Made by a program: the position numbers and the translations under genes
Shown here: positions 51,833 through 59,991 of the stretch, piece by piece
Layout: each line of letters begins with the position of its first letter
How positions within the stretch are numbered: the first letter of the stretch is position 1
NCBI RefSeq assembly: GCF_044142105.1
Contig: NZ_JBGTYM010000001.1
Coordinates: 682,001-746,000 of the forward strand
Direction: 5' to 3'
Source of the DNA: Pseudogemmobacter sp044142105
GTDB lineage: Bacteria > Pseudomonadota > Alphaproteobacteria > Rhodobacterales > Rhodobacteraceae
Length of the DNA: 64,000 nt
The notes under the pieces: generated by a model
The model's input: only the letters and a program-made list of their open reading frames with translations
Databases searched by the model: none
Told to the model about the DNA's origin: nothing

Positions 51833-53059
51833 ATGTATCGCATTTCTCCCCATGTCCGCCATTTCGGCCAGGCCCTGCTCGCAGGCGTCGGGCTTGCGAC
51901 GCTCTGGGTCAATCTCGCGCCGGAAAGCTACTACGATTTCATCGAATGGCGGCTGGCCGACCTGCCCCTCCCCGCATGGATGTGGCACATGGCCGTCAGC
52001 CTGACGCCGCTGATGATCGTCACCGACATCCTCATGGCCGCCTTTTTCTTCTTCATCGGCAAGGAATTGTGGGAGGCGCTGATCCTGGAACGCGGCGCGC
52101 TTTCGGGCCGCCGCGCCGCCCTGCCCGCCGCGATGACCCTGGGTGGCATGCTGGGGGCGGCGCTGGTCTGGCTGATCCTCCAGGCGCTGATCGAAACCGC
52201 GGCCGAGGCCGTGCCCGGCGGCGGCTGGACCGTGCCCCTGGGCAGCGACACGGTGCTGGCCTATCTGATCGGGCGCCGGCTGTTCGGCCCCGGCCACCCT
52301 GCCCTGCACCTCCTTCTCCTTCTTGCCATCGCCACCGACATCCTGGCCCTCGTGACCCTGGGCCTCGCCAACCCGCATCTGTCGATTCGGCTGCTCTGGC
52401 TGGCCCTTCCCCTTGCCGCCAGCCTGACCGTCTGGCGGTTCCATGCCCGCCGCCTTGGCCCCCAGGCAACCGAGCGCGACAGGCGCGCCGCCCTTGCCCT
52501 CTGGCCCTATCTCGTCGCGGGCGCGCTGTCGTGGTTCGGGGTCGCGGCGTCGGGCCTGCCCGGCGCGCTTGGCCTTCTGCCGGTGATCCCCGCCATTGCC
52601 CATGCCGACCGCAGCTTCGGCCTTTTCGCCGAGGCCGAGGGCTTCCTGCACGACCCGCTCAACCGGCTCGCCCATCTGCTCGCCCGGCCGCTGGCCGCGA
52701 TCCTCTTCCTTTTCGGCCTGTTGCGCGGCGGCGTCGACCTCATGGCCTTCGCGCCCACCACGCTTGTCCTGCTGGGCAGCCTCTGGATCGGCAAGCCCCT
52801 GGGCATGATCGCCGCTGCCGTCGCCCTCGCCGCCGCCACCGGCGAGCGCTTGCCGCCCGGCGTCAGCCTGGCCGATCTTGGCCGCATCGCCGTGATCCTT
52901 GCCATGGGCTTCACCGTCCCGGCCATCGCCATCGACGCGTCCCTGCCCGGCGGCGCCATGCAGGAAGCCGCCCGCCTTGGCCTCGCCCTCAGCCTCCTTG
53001 CCGGTCCCGCCGCCCTTCTTCTGCTGCGGCCCGCCGGTCGCAACGCCGCATCGACGTGA
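51833..53059 (+). CDS. NhaA-type Na+/H+ antiporter with altered motif
   Basis: 408 aa, about 12 membrane helices. Similar to NhaA in FFFFIGKELWEALILERGALSGRRAALPAAMTLGGM near residue 65, in a retained Asp in LGSDTVLAYLIG near 140 and in the Lys of WIGKPLGMI near 320. In the key helix V, however, E. coli AIIDDLGAI is replaced by AIATDILAL: the first of the two transport aspartates is Thr. It may exchange differently (for example other stoichiometry or ion) or be a degenerate paralogue. Confidence 0.85.
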   Translation: MYRISPHVRHFGQALLAGVGLATLWVNLAPESYYDFIEWRLADLPLPAWMWHMAVSLTPLMIVTDILMAAFFFFIGKELWEALILERGALSGRRAALPAAMTLGGMLGAALVWLILQALIETAAEAVPGGGWTVPLGSDTVLAYLIGRRLFGPGHPALHLLLLLAIATDILALVTLGLANPHLSIRLLWLALPLAASLTVWRFHARRLGPQATERDRRAALALWPYLVAGALSWFGVAASGLPGALGLLPVIPAIAHADRSFGLFAEAEGFLHDPLNRLAHLLARPLAAILFLFGLLRGGVDLMAFAPTTLVLLGSLWIGKPLGMIAAAVALAAATGERLPPGVSLADLGRIAVILAMGFTVPAIAIDASLPGGAMQEAARLGLALSLLAGPAALLLLRPAGRNAAST

Positions 53060-53255
53060 CCGCCGCCGCCGCTGCGCCATTGCCAGCCCCCCCATTTTCT
53101 CGACATAATGAGGCCGCAAAAGCCTGTCATCGCTGCAAGGAAGGCAGGAACCGGACCTTAACGAAGGTCTGGCAGGGTCGGGCGGGCCAACCGCATCACC
53201 CGCATCAGGGGCAGGCCGGACGGCGGCGCAACCGCCGGTCGGCGCAAGGGGCGAG

Positions 53256-53906
53256 ATGATCGAGTTCGACACTGTCTCCAAGTCGTTCTGGACCGGCAAG
53301 CGCCGCAAGGTCATCCTCGACCGCGCCAGCTTCCGGGTCGAGCTGGGCCGCTCCCTCGGCATCCTCGCCCATAATGGCGCGGGCAAGACCACGATCATCC
53401 AGATGATGGCCGGGCTGGAAAAACCCGATGAAGGCCGCATCACCAAGTCCTGCCGCGTCTCCTTCCCGCTGGGCTTCATGGGGGGCGTCTCCAGCAAGCA
53501 TTCCGCCTTGCAGAATTGCCGCGACATCGCGCGCCTCTATTCTCTCGACCCCGATTACGTCGAAAGCTTCTGCCGCTGGCTCTGCGGGCTTGGCGAATAT
53601 TTCGAGATGCCGATCTCGACCTATTCCTCGGGCATGAAATCGCGCTTCACCTTCTCGCTCATGCTGGCGATCGAATTCGACATCTACCTCATCGACGAGG
53701 GCATGCCCTCGACCTCGGATGTCGAGTTCAACCGCAAGGCCGGCACGATCCTGCGCGAGCGGCTGAAGAATTCCACCGTGGTCATCGTCTCGCATCAGCC
53801 CGGCACGCTTGAAAAATTCTGCCGCCAGGCCGCGGTGCTGCGCAATGGCCAGATGTATATGTTCGACACTCTCGAAGAAGCGAAGCGTCTCTATGACTAT
53901 GCTTAA
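53256..53906 (+). CDS. KpsT-type capsule polysaccharide export ATPase
   Basis: 216 aa, minimal ABC ATPase of the KpsT/BexA branch. Walker A is AHNGAGKTT (first Gly replaced by Ala), signature YSSGMKSRFTFS, Walker B YLIDEGMPSTSD and H-loop IVSHQPG. It should pair with a KpsM permease to export capsule polysaccharide or lipid-linked glycan; no permease gene is present in the window. AAGGGGCGAG precedes the ATG. Its 3' end overlaps the KpsE-like gene by 14 bases. Confidence 0.9.
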   Translation: MIEFDTVSKSFWTGKRRKVILDRASFRVELGRSLGILAHNGAGKTTIIQMMAGLEKPDEGRITKSCRVSFPLGFMGGVSSKHSALQNCRDIARLYSLDPDYVESFCRWLCGLGEYFEMPISTYSSGMKSRFTFSLMLAIEFDIYLIDEGMPSTSDVEFNRKAGTILRERLKNSTVVIVSHQPGTLEKFCRQAAVLRNGQMYMFDTLEEAKRLYDYA

Positions 53907-55587
53907 GGCCGCCCGGTTCCATATCCGCCGGCCCGATCCGGCCAGCCCGCCGCCCGCCGCCCCGGCCGCGGACCCCGCCACGCCGCCCCAGGCCGCGCGC
54001 GCGGCAGCCGCCTCCGGCCCGGCGGCCGAGATGCTCTTCGACAACCATGATGACGGTTTCGGCAACCAGGTCTTCCCGACCGCGGCGGCGAACGCGGCCC
54101 CGGTCGAGGCGGTCAGCCCCGCCGATCCGGTCGAAGCCTCGCTCGACGCCATCCGCCGCGAAGGGCTGACCGGGCGCCAGCTGCGCGCCGCCCGCCGCAT
54201 CGCACAGCGCCGCAACCTGCCCGCCACGTCCGATTACGATGCCGTGCGCCTGCTGCGCGAGGCCGGGATCGACCCGTTCCAGCGCGCCTCGATGCTGGAA
54301 CTCGTCACCGCCGAAGGCGATCCCGCCGCGTCCGCCGCCACGGGCCGTGCCCTGACCCCGCTGCCCGGCGATGGCGTCCGCCTGCCGCAGACCGTCAAGC
54401 CGATCCAGCTTCCCTCGACCGAGCAGCGGGCCGAGGTCAACCACGCCGCCGAAATCCTGAAAATGCAGGCCGAACTGGCGAAACGCCGCCGCCGCCGGCT
54501 GGCGCTCCTCTTCGCGCGGATGTTCGTCTTCGTCTTCTTCCCGACGATCGTCGCGGGCTGGTATTTCGCCTATGTCGCGACCCCGTTCTATTCCACCCAT
54601 TCCGAATTCCAGATCAAGCAATCGGAACCCCCGGCCGCCGCGGGCATGGGCAGCATGCTGTCGGGCACGCCCATGGCCGCGGCGCAGGATTCCATCGCCG
54701 TGCAGGGCTATCTGCAAAGCCGCGAGGCCCTGCAGCGGCTCGAGGCGGATCTTGGCTTCCGCACGCATTTCCAGGGGCCGGGGATCGACCCGCTCCTGCG
54801 CCTGCCCGCCGATGCCACGCTGGAAGCCGCCTATAAACTGTACCGGAAATACGTTCAGATCTCCTATGATCCCACCGAAGGGATCATCAAGATGGATGTC
54901 ATGGCGGCCGATCCCGCTTTGTCCGAGGAATGGTCCAAACAGCTGATCGCCTATGCCGAGGAACAGGTCGATCACCTGACGCAACGCCTGCGCGAAGACC
55001 AGATGCAGGGAGCACAGGAAAGCTATAACGAGGCCGAACAGGCGGTGCGGGATGCGCAGCGCCGCGTGGTCGAGTTGCAGGAGAAATACAAGATCCTGTC
55101 CTCGGATGTCGAAGTCGGGCTGCTGACGACGCAGATCGGCGCACTGGAAACCCAGCTCACCCAGGAAAAGCTGGCTCTTGCGCAGATGGAGGCCAACGCC
55201 ACCCCGAACCAGGCGCGGATGGAGCCGGTCAAGCGCCGCATCGTCACGCTGGAAGACGAGATTGCCCGCCTGCGGGCGCGGCTGACCGAAGGCAACGGCA
55301 CGGATGCCGGGCTTGCCGAAGTGCAGGGCGATCTTTTCGTCGCCCAGGCCGATGTGACCACGCGTCAGGCCATCCTGGGCCAGGCCCTGCAAGCGATGGA
55401 GAATGCCAGGGTCGAGGCCAATCGCCAGGTCCGCTATCTGACGCCCTCTGTCTCGCCCGTTGCGCCGGATGTCGCCACCTATCCGCGCGTCTTCGAGAAT
55501 ACCCTCGTCACGCTGTTGATCCTTCTGGGCATCTACCTCATGGTCTCGATGACCGTGGCGATCCTGCGCGAGCAGGTCTCGTCCTGA
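53893..55587 (+). CDS. KpsE/BexC-type polysaccharide export inner-membrane protein
   Basis: 564 aa. Start ATG at 53893 or 53899, both inside the end of the KpsT-type gene. A long Ala/Pro-rich cytoplasmic head (about 190 residues) precedes a first membrane helix (FARMFVFVFFPTIVAGWYFAYV), a large periplasmic part with coiled coil (QMQGAQESYNEAEQAVRDAQ and LEDEIARLRARL) and a second helix near the C-terminus (LVTLLILLGIYLMVSMTVAIL). It is a polysaccharide co-polymerase type protein linking the exporter to the outer membrane. The long cytoplasmic head is unusual for KpsE (about 380 aa). Confidence 0.88.
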   Translation: MTMLKAARFHIRRPDPASPPPAAPAADPATPPQAARAAAASGPAAEMLFDNHDDGFGNQVFPTAAANAAPVEAVSPADPVEASLDAIRREGLTGRQLRAARRIAQRRNLPATSDYDAVRLLREAGIDPFQRASMLELVTAEGDPAASAATGRALTPLPGDGVRLPQTVKPIQLPSTEQRAEVNHAAEILKMQAELAKRRRRRLALLFARMFVFVFFPTIVAGWYFAYVATPFYSTHSEFQIKQSEPPAAAGMGSMLSGTPMAAAQDSIAVQGYLQSREALQRLEADLGFRTHFQGPGIDPLLRLPADATLEAAYKLYRKYVQISYDPTEGIIKMDVMAADPALSEEWSKQLIAYAEEQVDHLTQRLREDQMQGAQESYNEAEQAVRDAQRRVVELQEKYKILSSDVEVGLLTTQIGALETQLTQEKLALAQMEANATPNQARMEPVKRRIVTLEDEIARLRARLTEGNGTDAGLAEVQGDLFVAQADVTTRQAILGQALQAMENARVEANRQVRYLTPSVSPVAPDVATYPRVFENTLVTLLILLGIYLMVSMTVAILREQVSS

Positions 55588-55605
55588 CAGATCGGGATTG
55601 ATGCG

Positions 55606-56436
55606 ATGAAACGCGTGAAGATCGGCGGCTTGACCGCCGGCAATGACCTGCCCCTGGTGCTGATCGCCGGGCCCTGCCAGTTGGAAAGCCTCGACCATGC
55701 CCAGATGATCGCCGGGCAGATGGCCGAGGCCTGCAAGGCGGCCGGCGCGGGCTATGTCTTCAAGGCCAGCTATGACAAGGCGAACCGGACCTCACTTTCG
55801 GGGCGGCGCGGCATGGGGATGGAGGCGGGGCTCAAGGTTCTCGCCGCGATCCGTGCCACGGGCATTCCCGTCCTGACCGATGTCCATGATGCCGGTCAGG
55901 CGGTCGAGGCGGCGACGGTGGTCGATGTGATCCAGATCCCGGCCTTCCTCTGCCGCCAGACCGACCTGCTGCTGGCCGCCGGAAAGACCGGCGCGGTGGT
56001 CAATGTGAAGAAGGGTCAGTTCCTCGCGCCCTGGGACATGGCGAATGTCGCCGACAAGGTCGCCTCGACCGGCAATGAGCGCATCCTTCTCACCGAGCGC
56101 GGGGTCAGCTTCGGCTACAATACCCTCGTCGCCGATATGCGCGCCCTGCCGATCATGGCCCGTACCGGCTGGCCGGTGATCATGGACGCCACCCATTCGG
56201 TGCAGCAACCCGGTGGCCAAGGCGGTTCTTCCGGCGGCCAGCGCGAATTCGCGCCGGTCATGGCCCGCGCCGCCGTGTCGCTGGGCGTGGCGGGCGTCTT
56301 CATCGAAACCCATGAAGACCCTGACCGGGCGCCATCCGACGGACCGAACATGGTGCCCTTAGCCCAGATGCCCGCACTGGTCGCCAGCCTGATGGCCTTC
56401 GACCGGCTGGCCAAGGCCGATCCGCTGCACGTCTGA
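55606..56436 (+). CDS. kdsA: 3-deoxy-8-phosphooctulonate (KDO-8-phosphate) synthase
   Basis: 276 aa. Condenses arabinose-5-phosphate and phosphoenolpyruvate for KDO, used in LPS core and many capsules. AGPCQLES near residue 22 has Cys where metal-independent E. coli KdsA has Asn, pointing to the metal-dependent class. FKASYDKANRTS, DVHDAGQ and DATHSVQQPGGQGGSSGGQREF are further hallmarks. It lies 18 bp after the KpsE-like gene, in the same direction, which suggests a role in supplying KDO for the capsule linker. Confidence 0.95.
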   Translation: MKRVKIGGLTAGNDLPLVLIAGPCQLESLDHAQMIAGQMAEACKAAGAGYVFKASYDKANRTSLSGRRGMGMEAGLKVLAAIRATGIPVLTDVHDAGQAVEAATVVDVIQIPAFLCRQTDLLLAAGKTGAVVNVKKGQFLAPWDMANVADKVASTGNERILLTERGVSFGYNTLVADMRALPIMARTGWPVIMDATHSVQQPGGQGGSSGGQREFAPVMARAAVSLGVAGVFIETHEDPDRAPSDGPNMVPLAQMPALVASLMAFDRLAKADPLHV

Positions 56437-56495
56437 TCCGGCGCGATTCGTGCCCCTTGGTGAATGCCCGCGCCCCGCGCCCGTGAACGGCGCGG

Positions 56496-56539
56496 CGGAA
56501 GACGTTTGGAAGACAATCGGAAGACGTTCGGAAGACCGT
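56496..56539 (+). repeat. 4 x 11-bp tandem array, unit CGGAAGAC-NNN (second locus)
   Basis: CGGAAGACGTT, TGGAAGACAAT, CGGAAGACGTT, CGGAAGACCGT, starting at 56496, 56507, 56518 and 56529. Core, unit length and copy number are the same as the array at 8636-8679. In both places the units run in the same sense as the gene just upstream (kdsA here, queA there), 60 and about 12 bp after its stop. Confidence 0.9.
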
Positions 56540-56593
56540 CGCCAGATGCCCGTAAGCGCCAGTTAACGCCGCGTTCCCAAGGGCTTGCGCCCC

Positions 56594-57769
56594 TCAGGCC
56601 ACCTGCCCCGCCGCCCAGCCGCTCGACCAGGCCCATTGAAAATTATACCCGCCCAGCCACCCGGTCACATCGACGACTTCGCCCACGAAATACAGGCCCG
56701 GCACCGCCTTGGCCGCCATCGTCCGGGCATCCAGACACTCGGTATCCACGCCGCCCAGCGTAACCTCGGCCGTCCGGTATCCTTCAGACCCGACAGGCTT
56801 CAGCCGCCAATCCTGCAAGCCCTGCGCCACGCGGTCCAGGGCATCGCTGCGCATCTCGGCCAAGGGGCCGGAAAGCCTTGAAATTTCAGCCATATGTCGC
56901 GCCAGGCGTTCCGGCAGCAGCCCCGCCAGCGCGGTGGAAAGCTGCGCTTTGCCCGACCGCGCCTTGGCCGCCCGCAAGGCCCCCGCCGCATCGACGCCTG
57001 GCAGAAGATTGACCGAAATCTCCTCGCCCTCGCGCCAATAGCTTGAGATTTGCAGCACCGCCGGACCAGACAGCCCGCGATGGGTGAAAAGCAACGCCTC
57101 GTCAAAGCCCTTGCGCCCGCAACTCACCCGCCCGGGCAAGGAGACGCCCGCCAGAGGCCGCAGCCAGTCCAGCTCCTGCTCGGCAAAGGTCAGCGGCACC
57201 AGCGCAGGCCGCGTCTCGGTCACCGCCATCCCGAAATCGCGCGCGATCTGATACCCCTGCCCCGACGCCCCCATCTTCGGGATGGATTTGCCACCGGTCG
57301 CCACCACGACCGCCGCGGCTTCCTGAACCCCTCTGGCAGTTTCCACAGCAAAATCAGGACCTTTGCGGCTTACGGCGCCCAGGGTGCACCCCGTCCAAAG
57401 CGTCACCTCCGCCTCTGCCATCTCGCGGCGCAGCCAGTCTACAACCTGCGTCGCCGGTCCGTCGCAGAACAGCTGTCCCAAGGTCTTCTCATGCCAGGCG
57501 ATTCCCGCCGCATCCATGCGCGCGATGAAATCCCATTGGGTGAACCGCTTCAGCGCCGACAGCGCAAAGCGCGGATTTTGCCCAAGGAATCGATCCACCG
57601 CGATTTCGCGATTGGTGAAATTGCAGCGTCCCCCGCCCGAGATTCGAATCTTCTCACCCGGTTTCGCCGCGTGTTCCACCACCAGAACCCGCCTTCCGCG
57701 CCGTCCAGCCTCGATCGCGGCCATCATCCCGGCCGCCCCGGCCCCAAGAACGATCACATCCCACGCCAT
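56594..57769 (-). CDS. BaiN/HI0933-type NAD(P)/FAD-dependent oxidoreductase
   Basis: 391 aa. The ATG at 57769 gives MAWDVIVLGAGAAGMMAAIEAG, a FAD-binding start; the frame runs 12 codons further. Other features: KIRISGGGRCNFTN near residue 50, VVATGGKSIPKMG near 160 and VGEVVDVTGWLGGYNFQWAWSSGW at the C-terminus. The HI0933 family is widespread and its physiological substrate is not settled (BaiN acts on bile acids in gut bacteria, which does not carry over here). Convergent with kdsA across the tandem array. Confidence 0.9.
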   Translation of the reverse strand: MAWDVIVLGAGAAGMMAAIEAGRRGRRVLVVEHAAKPGEKIRISGGGRCNFTNREIAVDRFLGQNPRFALSALKRFTQWDFIARMDAAGIAWHEKTLGQLFCDGPATQVVDWLRREMAEAEVTLWTGCTLGAVSRKGPDFAVETARGVQEAAAVVVATGGKSIPKMGASGQGYQIARDFGMAVTETRPALVPLTFAEQELDWLRPLAGVSLPGRVSCGRKGFDEALLFTHRGLSGPAVLQISSYWREGEEISVNLLPGVDAAGALRAAKARSGKAQLSTALAGLLPERLARHMAEISRLSGPLAEMRSDALDRVAQGLQDWRLKPVGSEGYRTAEVTLGGVDTECLDARTMAAKAVPGLYFVGEVVDVTGWLGGYNFQWAWSSGWAAGQVA

Positions 57770-57804
57770 TTGCCTCAAAACCCCTCTTGCAGCCCCCGAG
57801 ACCA

Positions 57805-57816
57805 CCCGCTAAACAC
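57805..57816 (+). promoter_or_regulatory. candidate -10 region of the tRNA-Gln promoter
   Basis: TAAACA at 57810-57815 lies 17 bases after a weak TTGCAG (57787-57792) and about 13 bases before the mature tRNA 5' end. Both boxes match the consensus only partly. Confidence 0.3.
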
Positions 57817-57827
57817 CGCCGCACGGT

Positions 57828-57902
<75 letters not shown>

Positions 57903-57943
57903 ACTTCCACACAACATGCAGATGCGACGCCAAGGCGTTGATA

Positions 57944-57966
57944 TGCGGGGCCTTCCTCGCCCCGCA
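57944..57966. terminator. hairpin between tRNA-Gln and aroB
   Basis: TGCGGGGC (57944-57951) pairs with GCCCCGCA (57959-57966) around a 7-base loop. It can serve the tRNA (+) or aroB (-), but no T run follows on either side. Confidence 0.4.
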
Positions 57967-57974
57967 CCGCTTGT

Positions 57975-59084
57975 TCAGCGCCGCGCCAGCGCTTCGGCCA
58001 GAAGGCCGGACACCAGATTGCCCGGCACGTCTTCGGCCACGAAGGCCTGACCGATGCCGCGCGCCAGGATGAAGCGCAGCCTGCCATCCACCACTTTCTT
58101 GTCCTGCGCCATCAGCGCCATCAGCGCCTCGGGTCCTGGCAGGTCGCCCGGAATATCCGCCAGATCGACCTTCATCCCCATGGCGCGCAGATGGGCGCGG
58201 ACCCGGCTGGGCGCTTCCTGCGCACAGAGGCCCAGCCGCTGCGACAGCTCGAAAGCCAAGGCGCAACCGATGGCCACCCCCTCGCCATGCAAGAGCCGGT
58301 CGCCATATCCTGTCGCCTTTTCAAGCGCGTGACAGAAGGTATGGCCCAGATTCAGAAGGGCGCGCTCGCCTTCTTCGGTCTCGTCGCGCTCGACGATTCC
58401 GGCCTTCATCTCGACCGAGCGGGTCACGGCCCGCAGCCGAGCGGTCCGGTCGCTGGCCAGGATCGGACCGGCCTTTTCCAGCCAATCGAAGAAATCGGCA
58501 TCACCCAGCAGCCCGTATTTCACCACCTCACCATACCCGGCCAGAAAATCGCGCGGCGGAAGCGTTTCCAGCACGCCGATATCGGCCAGCACCAGCGAAG
58601 GCTGGTGGAAGCTTCCAACAAGATTCTTGCCCTGCGCGGTGTTGATGCCGGTCTTGCCGCCCACACTGGAATCGACCTGTGCCAGAAGGGTCGTCGGGAT
58701 CTGCACGAAGCGCACCCCCCGTCGCAGCACTGCGGCCGCGAAGCCGACAAGATCGCCGATCACGCCACCGCCAAGAGCGATGACCACATCCTTGCGCTCG
58801 ACCTTGGCCTCCAGCAGCCATTCGACGCAGCGCGCGAACTGGGACCAACCCTTGGTCCCCTCGCCGGGCGGCAGGGCCAGCGATTGTACCGCGATGCCCT
58901 CGGCCGCCAAAGCGGCCTCGAGCGCAGGCAGATGTGCCGCGGCCACGGTCTCATCCGTCACCACCGCCACGCGTTTGCGCCGCAGCAAGGGCGCGATCTC
59001 GGCCCCCGCGCGCGCGACCAGCCCGGTGCCGATGCGCACCTCATAGCTGCGCTCGCCCAGGTTCACCGGCACCGTGTTCAGCAT
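57975..59084 (-). CDS. aroB: 3-dehydroquinate synthase
   Basis: 369 aa. Second step of the shikimate pathway, NAD- and metal-dependent. Visible: ALGGGVIGDLVGFAAAVLRRGVRFVQIPTTLLAQVDSSVGGKTGIN near residue 100, GYGEVVKYGLL near 180 and LNLGHTFCHALE near 245 with metal-binding His residues. It starts 3 bases after the aroK stop; the aroK-aroB operon is standard in proteobacteria. Confidence 0.97.
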   Translation of the reverse strand: MLNTVPVNLGERSYEVRIGTGLVARAGAEIAPLLRRKRVAVVTDETVAAAHLPALEAALAAEGIAVQSLALPPGEGTKGWSQFARCVEWLLEAKVERKDVVIALGGGVIGDLVGFAAAVLRRGVRFVQIPTTLLAQVDSSVGGKTGINTAQGKNLVGSFHQPSLVLADIGVLETLPPRDFLAGYGEVVKYGLLGDADFFDWLEKAGPILASDRTARLRAVTRSVEMKAGIVERDETEEGERALLNLGHTFCHALEKATGYGDRLLHGEGVAIGCALAFELSQRLGLCAQEAPSRVRAHLRAMGMKVDLADIPGDLPGPEALMALMAQDKKVVDGRLRFILARGIGQAFVAEDVPGNLVSGLLAEALARR

Positions 59085-59087
59085 GTC

Positions 59088-59633
59088 CTACTCCGCTTTC
59101 AGCACATCCGGCCGGGTCTTCAGCGCTTCGATCACCCGGACCGCCATCTGTTCGACCGAGTATTCGGGCGCGGCATCCACTGCAAGATCGGCCAGGGCAT
59201 AGACGGGCACCCGCATCTCGTAGAGCTTGCGCAGCGTCTCGCGCGGGTTGGCGGTCCGCAAAAGCGGCCGCGTGTTCTTGTGCCGAACCCGTTGCCACAA
59301 AAGGTCAAGGTCGACTCGCAACCAGACCGAAACACCTGCCGCACGAATCTGGTCTCGGTTGCGCTCCGACATGAAGGCACCGCCGCCGGTCGACAGCACG
59401 CAGGGCGTGCCCCGAAGTAGCCGCCCGATCACCTCGGCCTCGCGGTCGCGGAAAAAGGGTTCGCCATCGCGTTCGAAGATCTCGGGAATGGTGGCATTGG
59501 CGGCCCGAACAATCTCTTCGTCCGAATCAAGGCATTGCACCTTGAGCAGCCGCGCCAGCGCCGCCCCCACAGCGCTTTTTCCAGCGCCCATCATCCCAAC
59601 CATCACAACGGTCTTTTGCAGCCGAAGCATCAC
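59088..59633 (-). CDS. aroK: shikimate kinase
   Basis: 181 aa. Phosphorylates shikimate with ATP. P-loop GMMGAGKSAVG near residue 15, shikimate-binding DSDEEI near 36 and STGGGAF near 82, lid Arg in RPLLRTANPRETL near 120. First gene of the aroK-aroB operon. The 223-bp divergent gap upstream separates it from the small membrane-protein gene and shows AT-rich CATATATATTC about 100 bases from the aroK start. Confidence 0.96.
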   Translation of the reverse strand: MMLRLQKTVVMVGMMGAGKSAVGAALARLLKVQCLDSDEEIVRAANATIPEIFERDGEPFFRDREAEVIGRLLRGTPCVLSTGGGAFMSERNRDQIRAAGVSVWLRVDLDLLWQRVRHKNTRPLLRTANPRETLRKLYEMRVPVYALADLAVDAAPEYSVEQMAVRVIEALKTRPDVLKAE

Positions 59634-59856
59634 CCTTCACCTTGTCGTGAAGCCCCGGGCGCTGCACTGCCGAACCGGCGCTTTTCTCCCCTCAATGGCG
59701 TGATCTTCGCCGGAAAGCCATATATATTCGCACGCGAAGCAGGGGAACCCGGCCCGGTGAAAGGTCAGGACCCCTGAACGCGGACCGAGCCGCCGGCACG
59801 GGGCCGCGAGGCGACAACAGTGCAGGCAAGGCACGGGCAGGACGGGAACAGAACGG

Positions 59857-59991
59857 ATGGGACGTATTTTCAAGGCTTTGATCGTGCTGGCGATTATCGG
59901 ATTCGCCGGGCTGACGGCCTTTGCCTATCTGGGCGATCTGACCCCGGCGCAGAACGAGGTGAAGAAACCCGTGGTGCTGAATGCCGATTAG
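59857..59991 (+). CDS. 44-aa single-pass membrane protein
   Basis: 44 aa, shorter than most gene-callers' limits. GGAACAGAACGG upstream is only a modest ribosome binding site. A short basic head (MGRIFK), one transmembrane helix (ALIVLAIIGFAGLTAFAYLG) and a polar tail (DLTPAQNEVKKPVVLNAD). Its last 11 bases overlap the start of the secreted-protein gene, arguing for translational coupling and against a chance frame. Similar YLGDL-P short proteins occur in Rhodobacteraceae. Function unknown. Confidence 0.65.
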   Translation: MGRIFKALIVLAIIGFAGLTAFAYLGDLTPAQNEVKKPVVLNAD

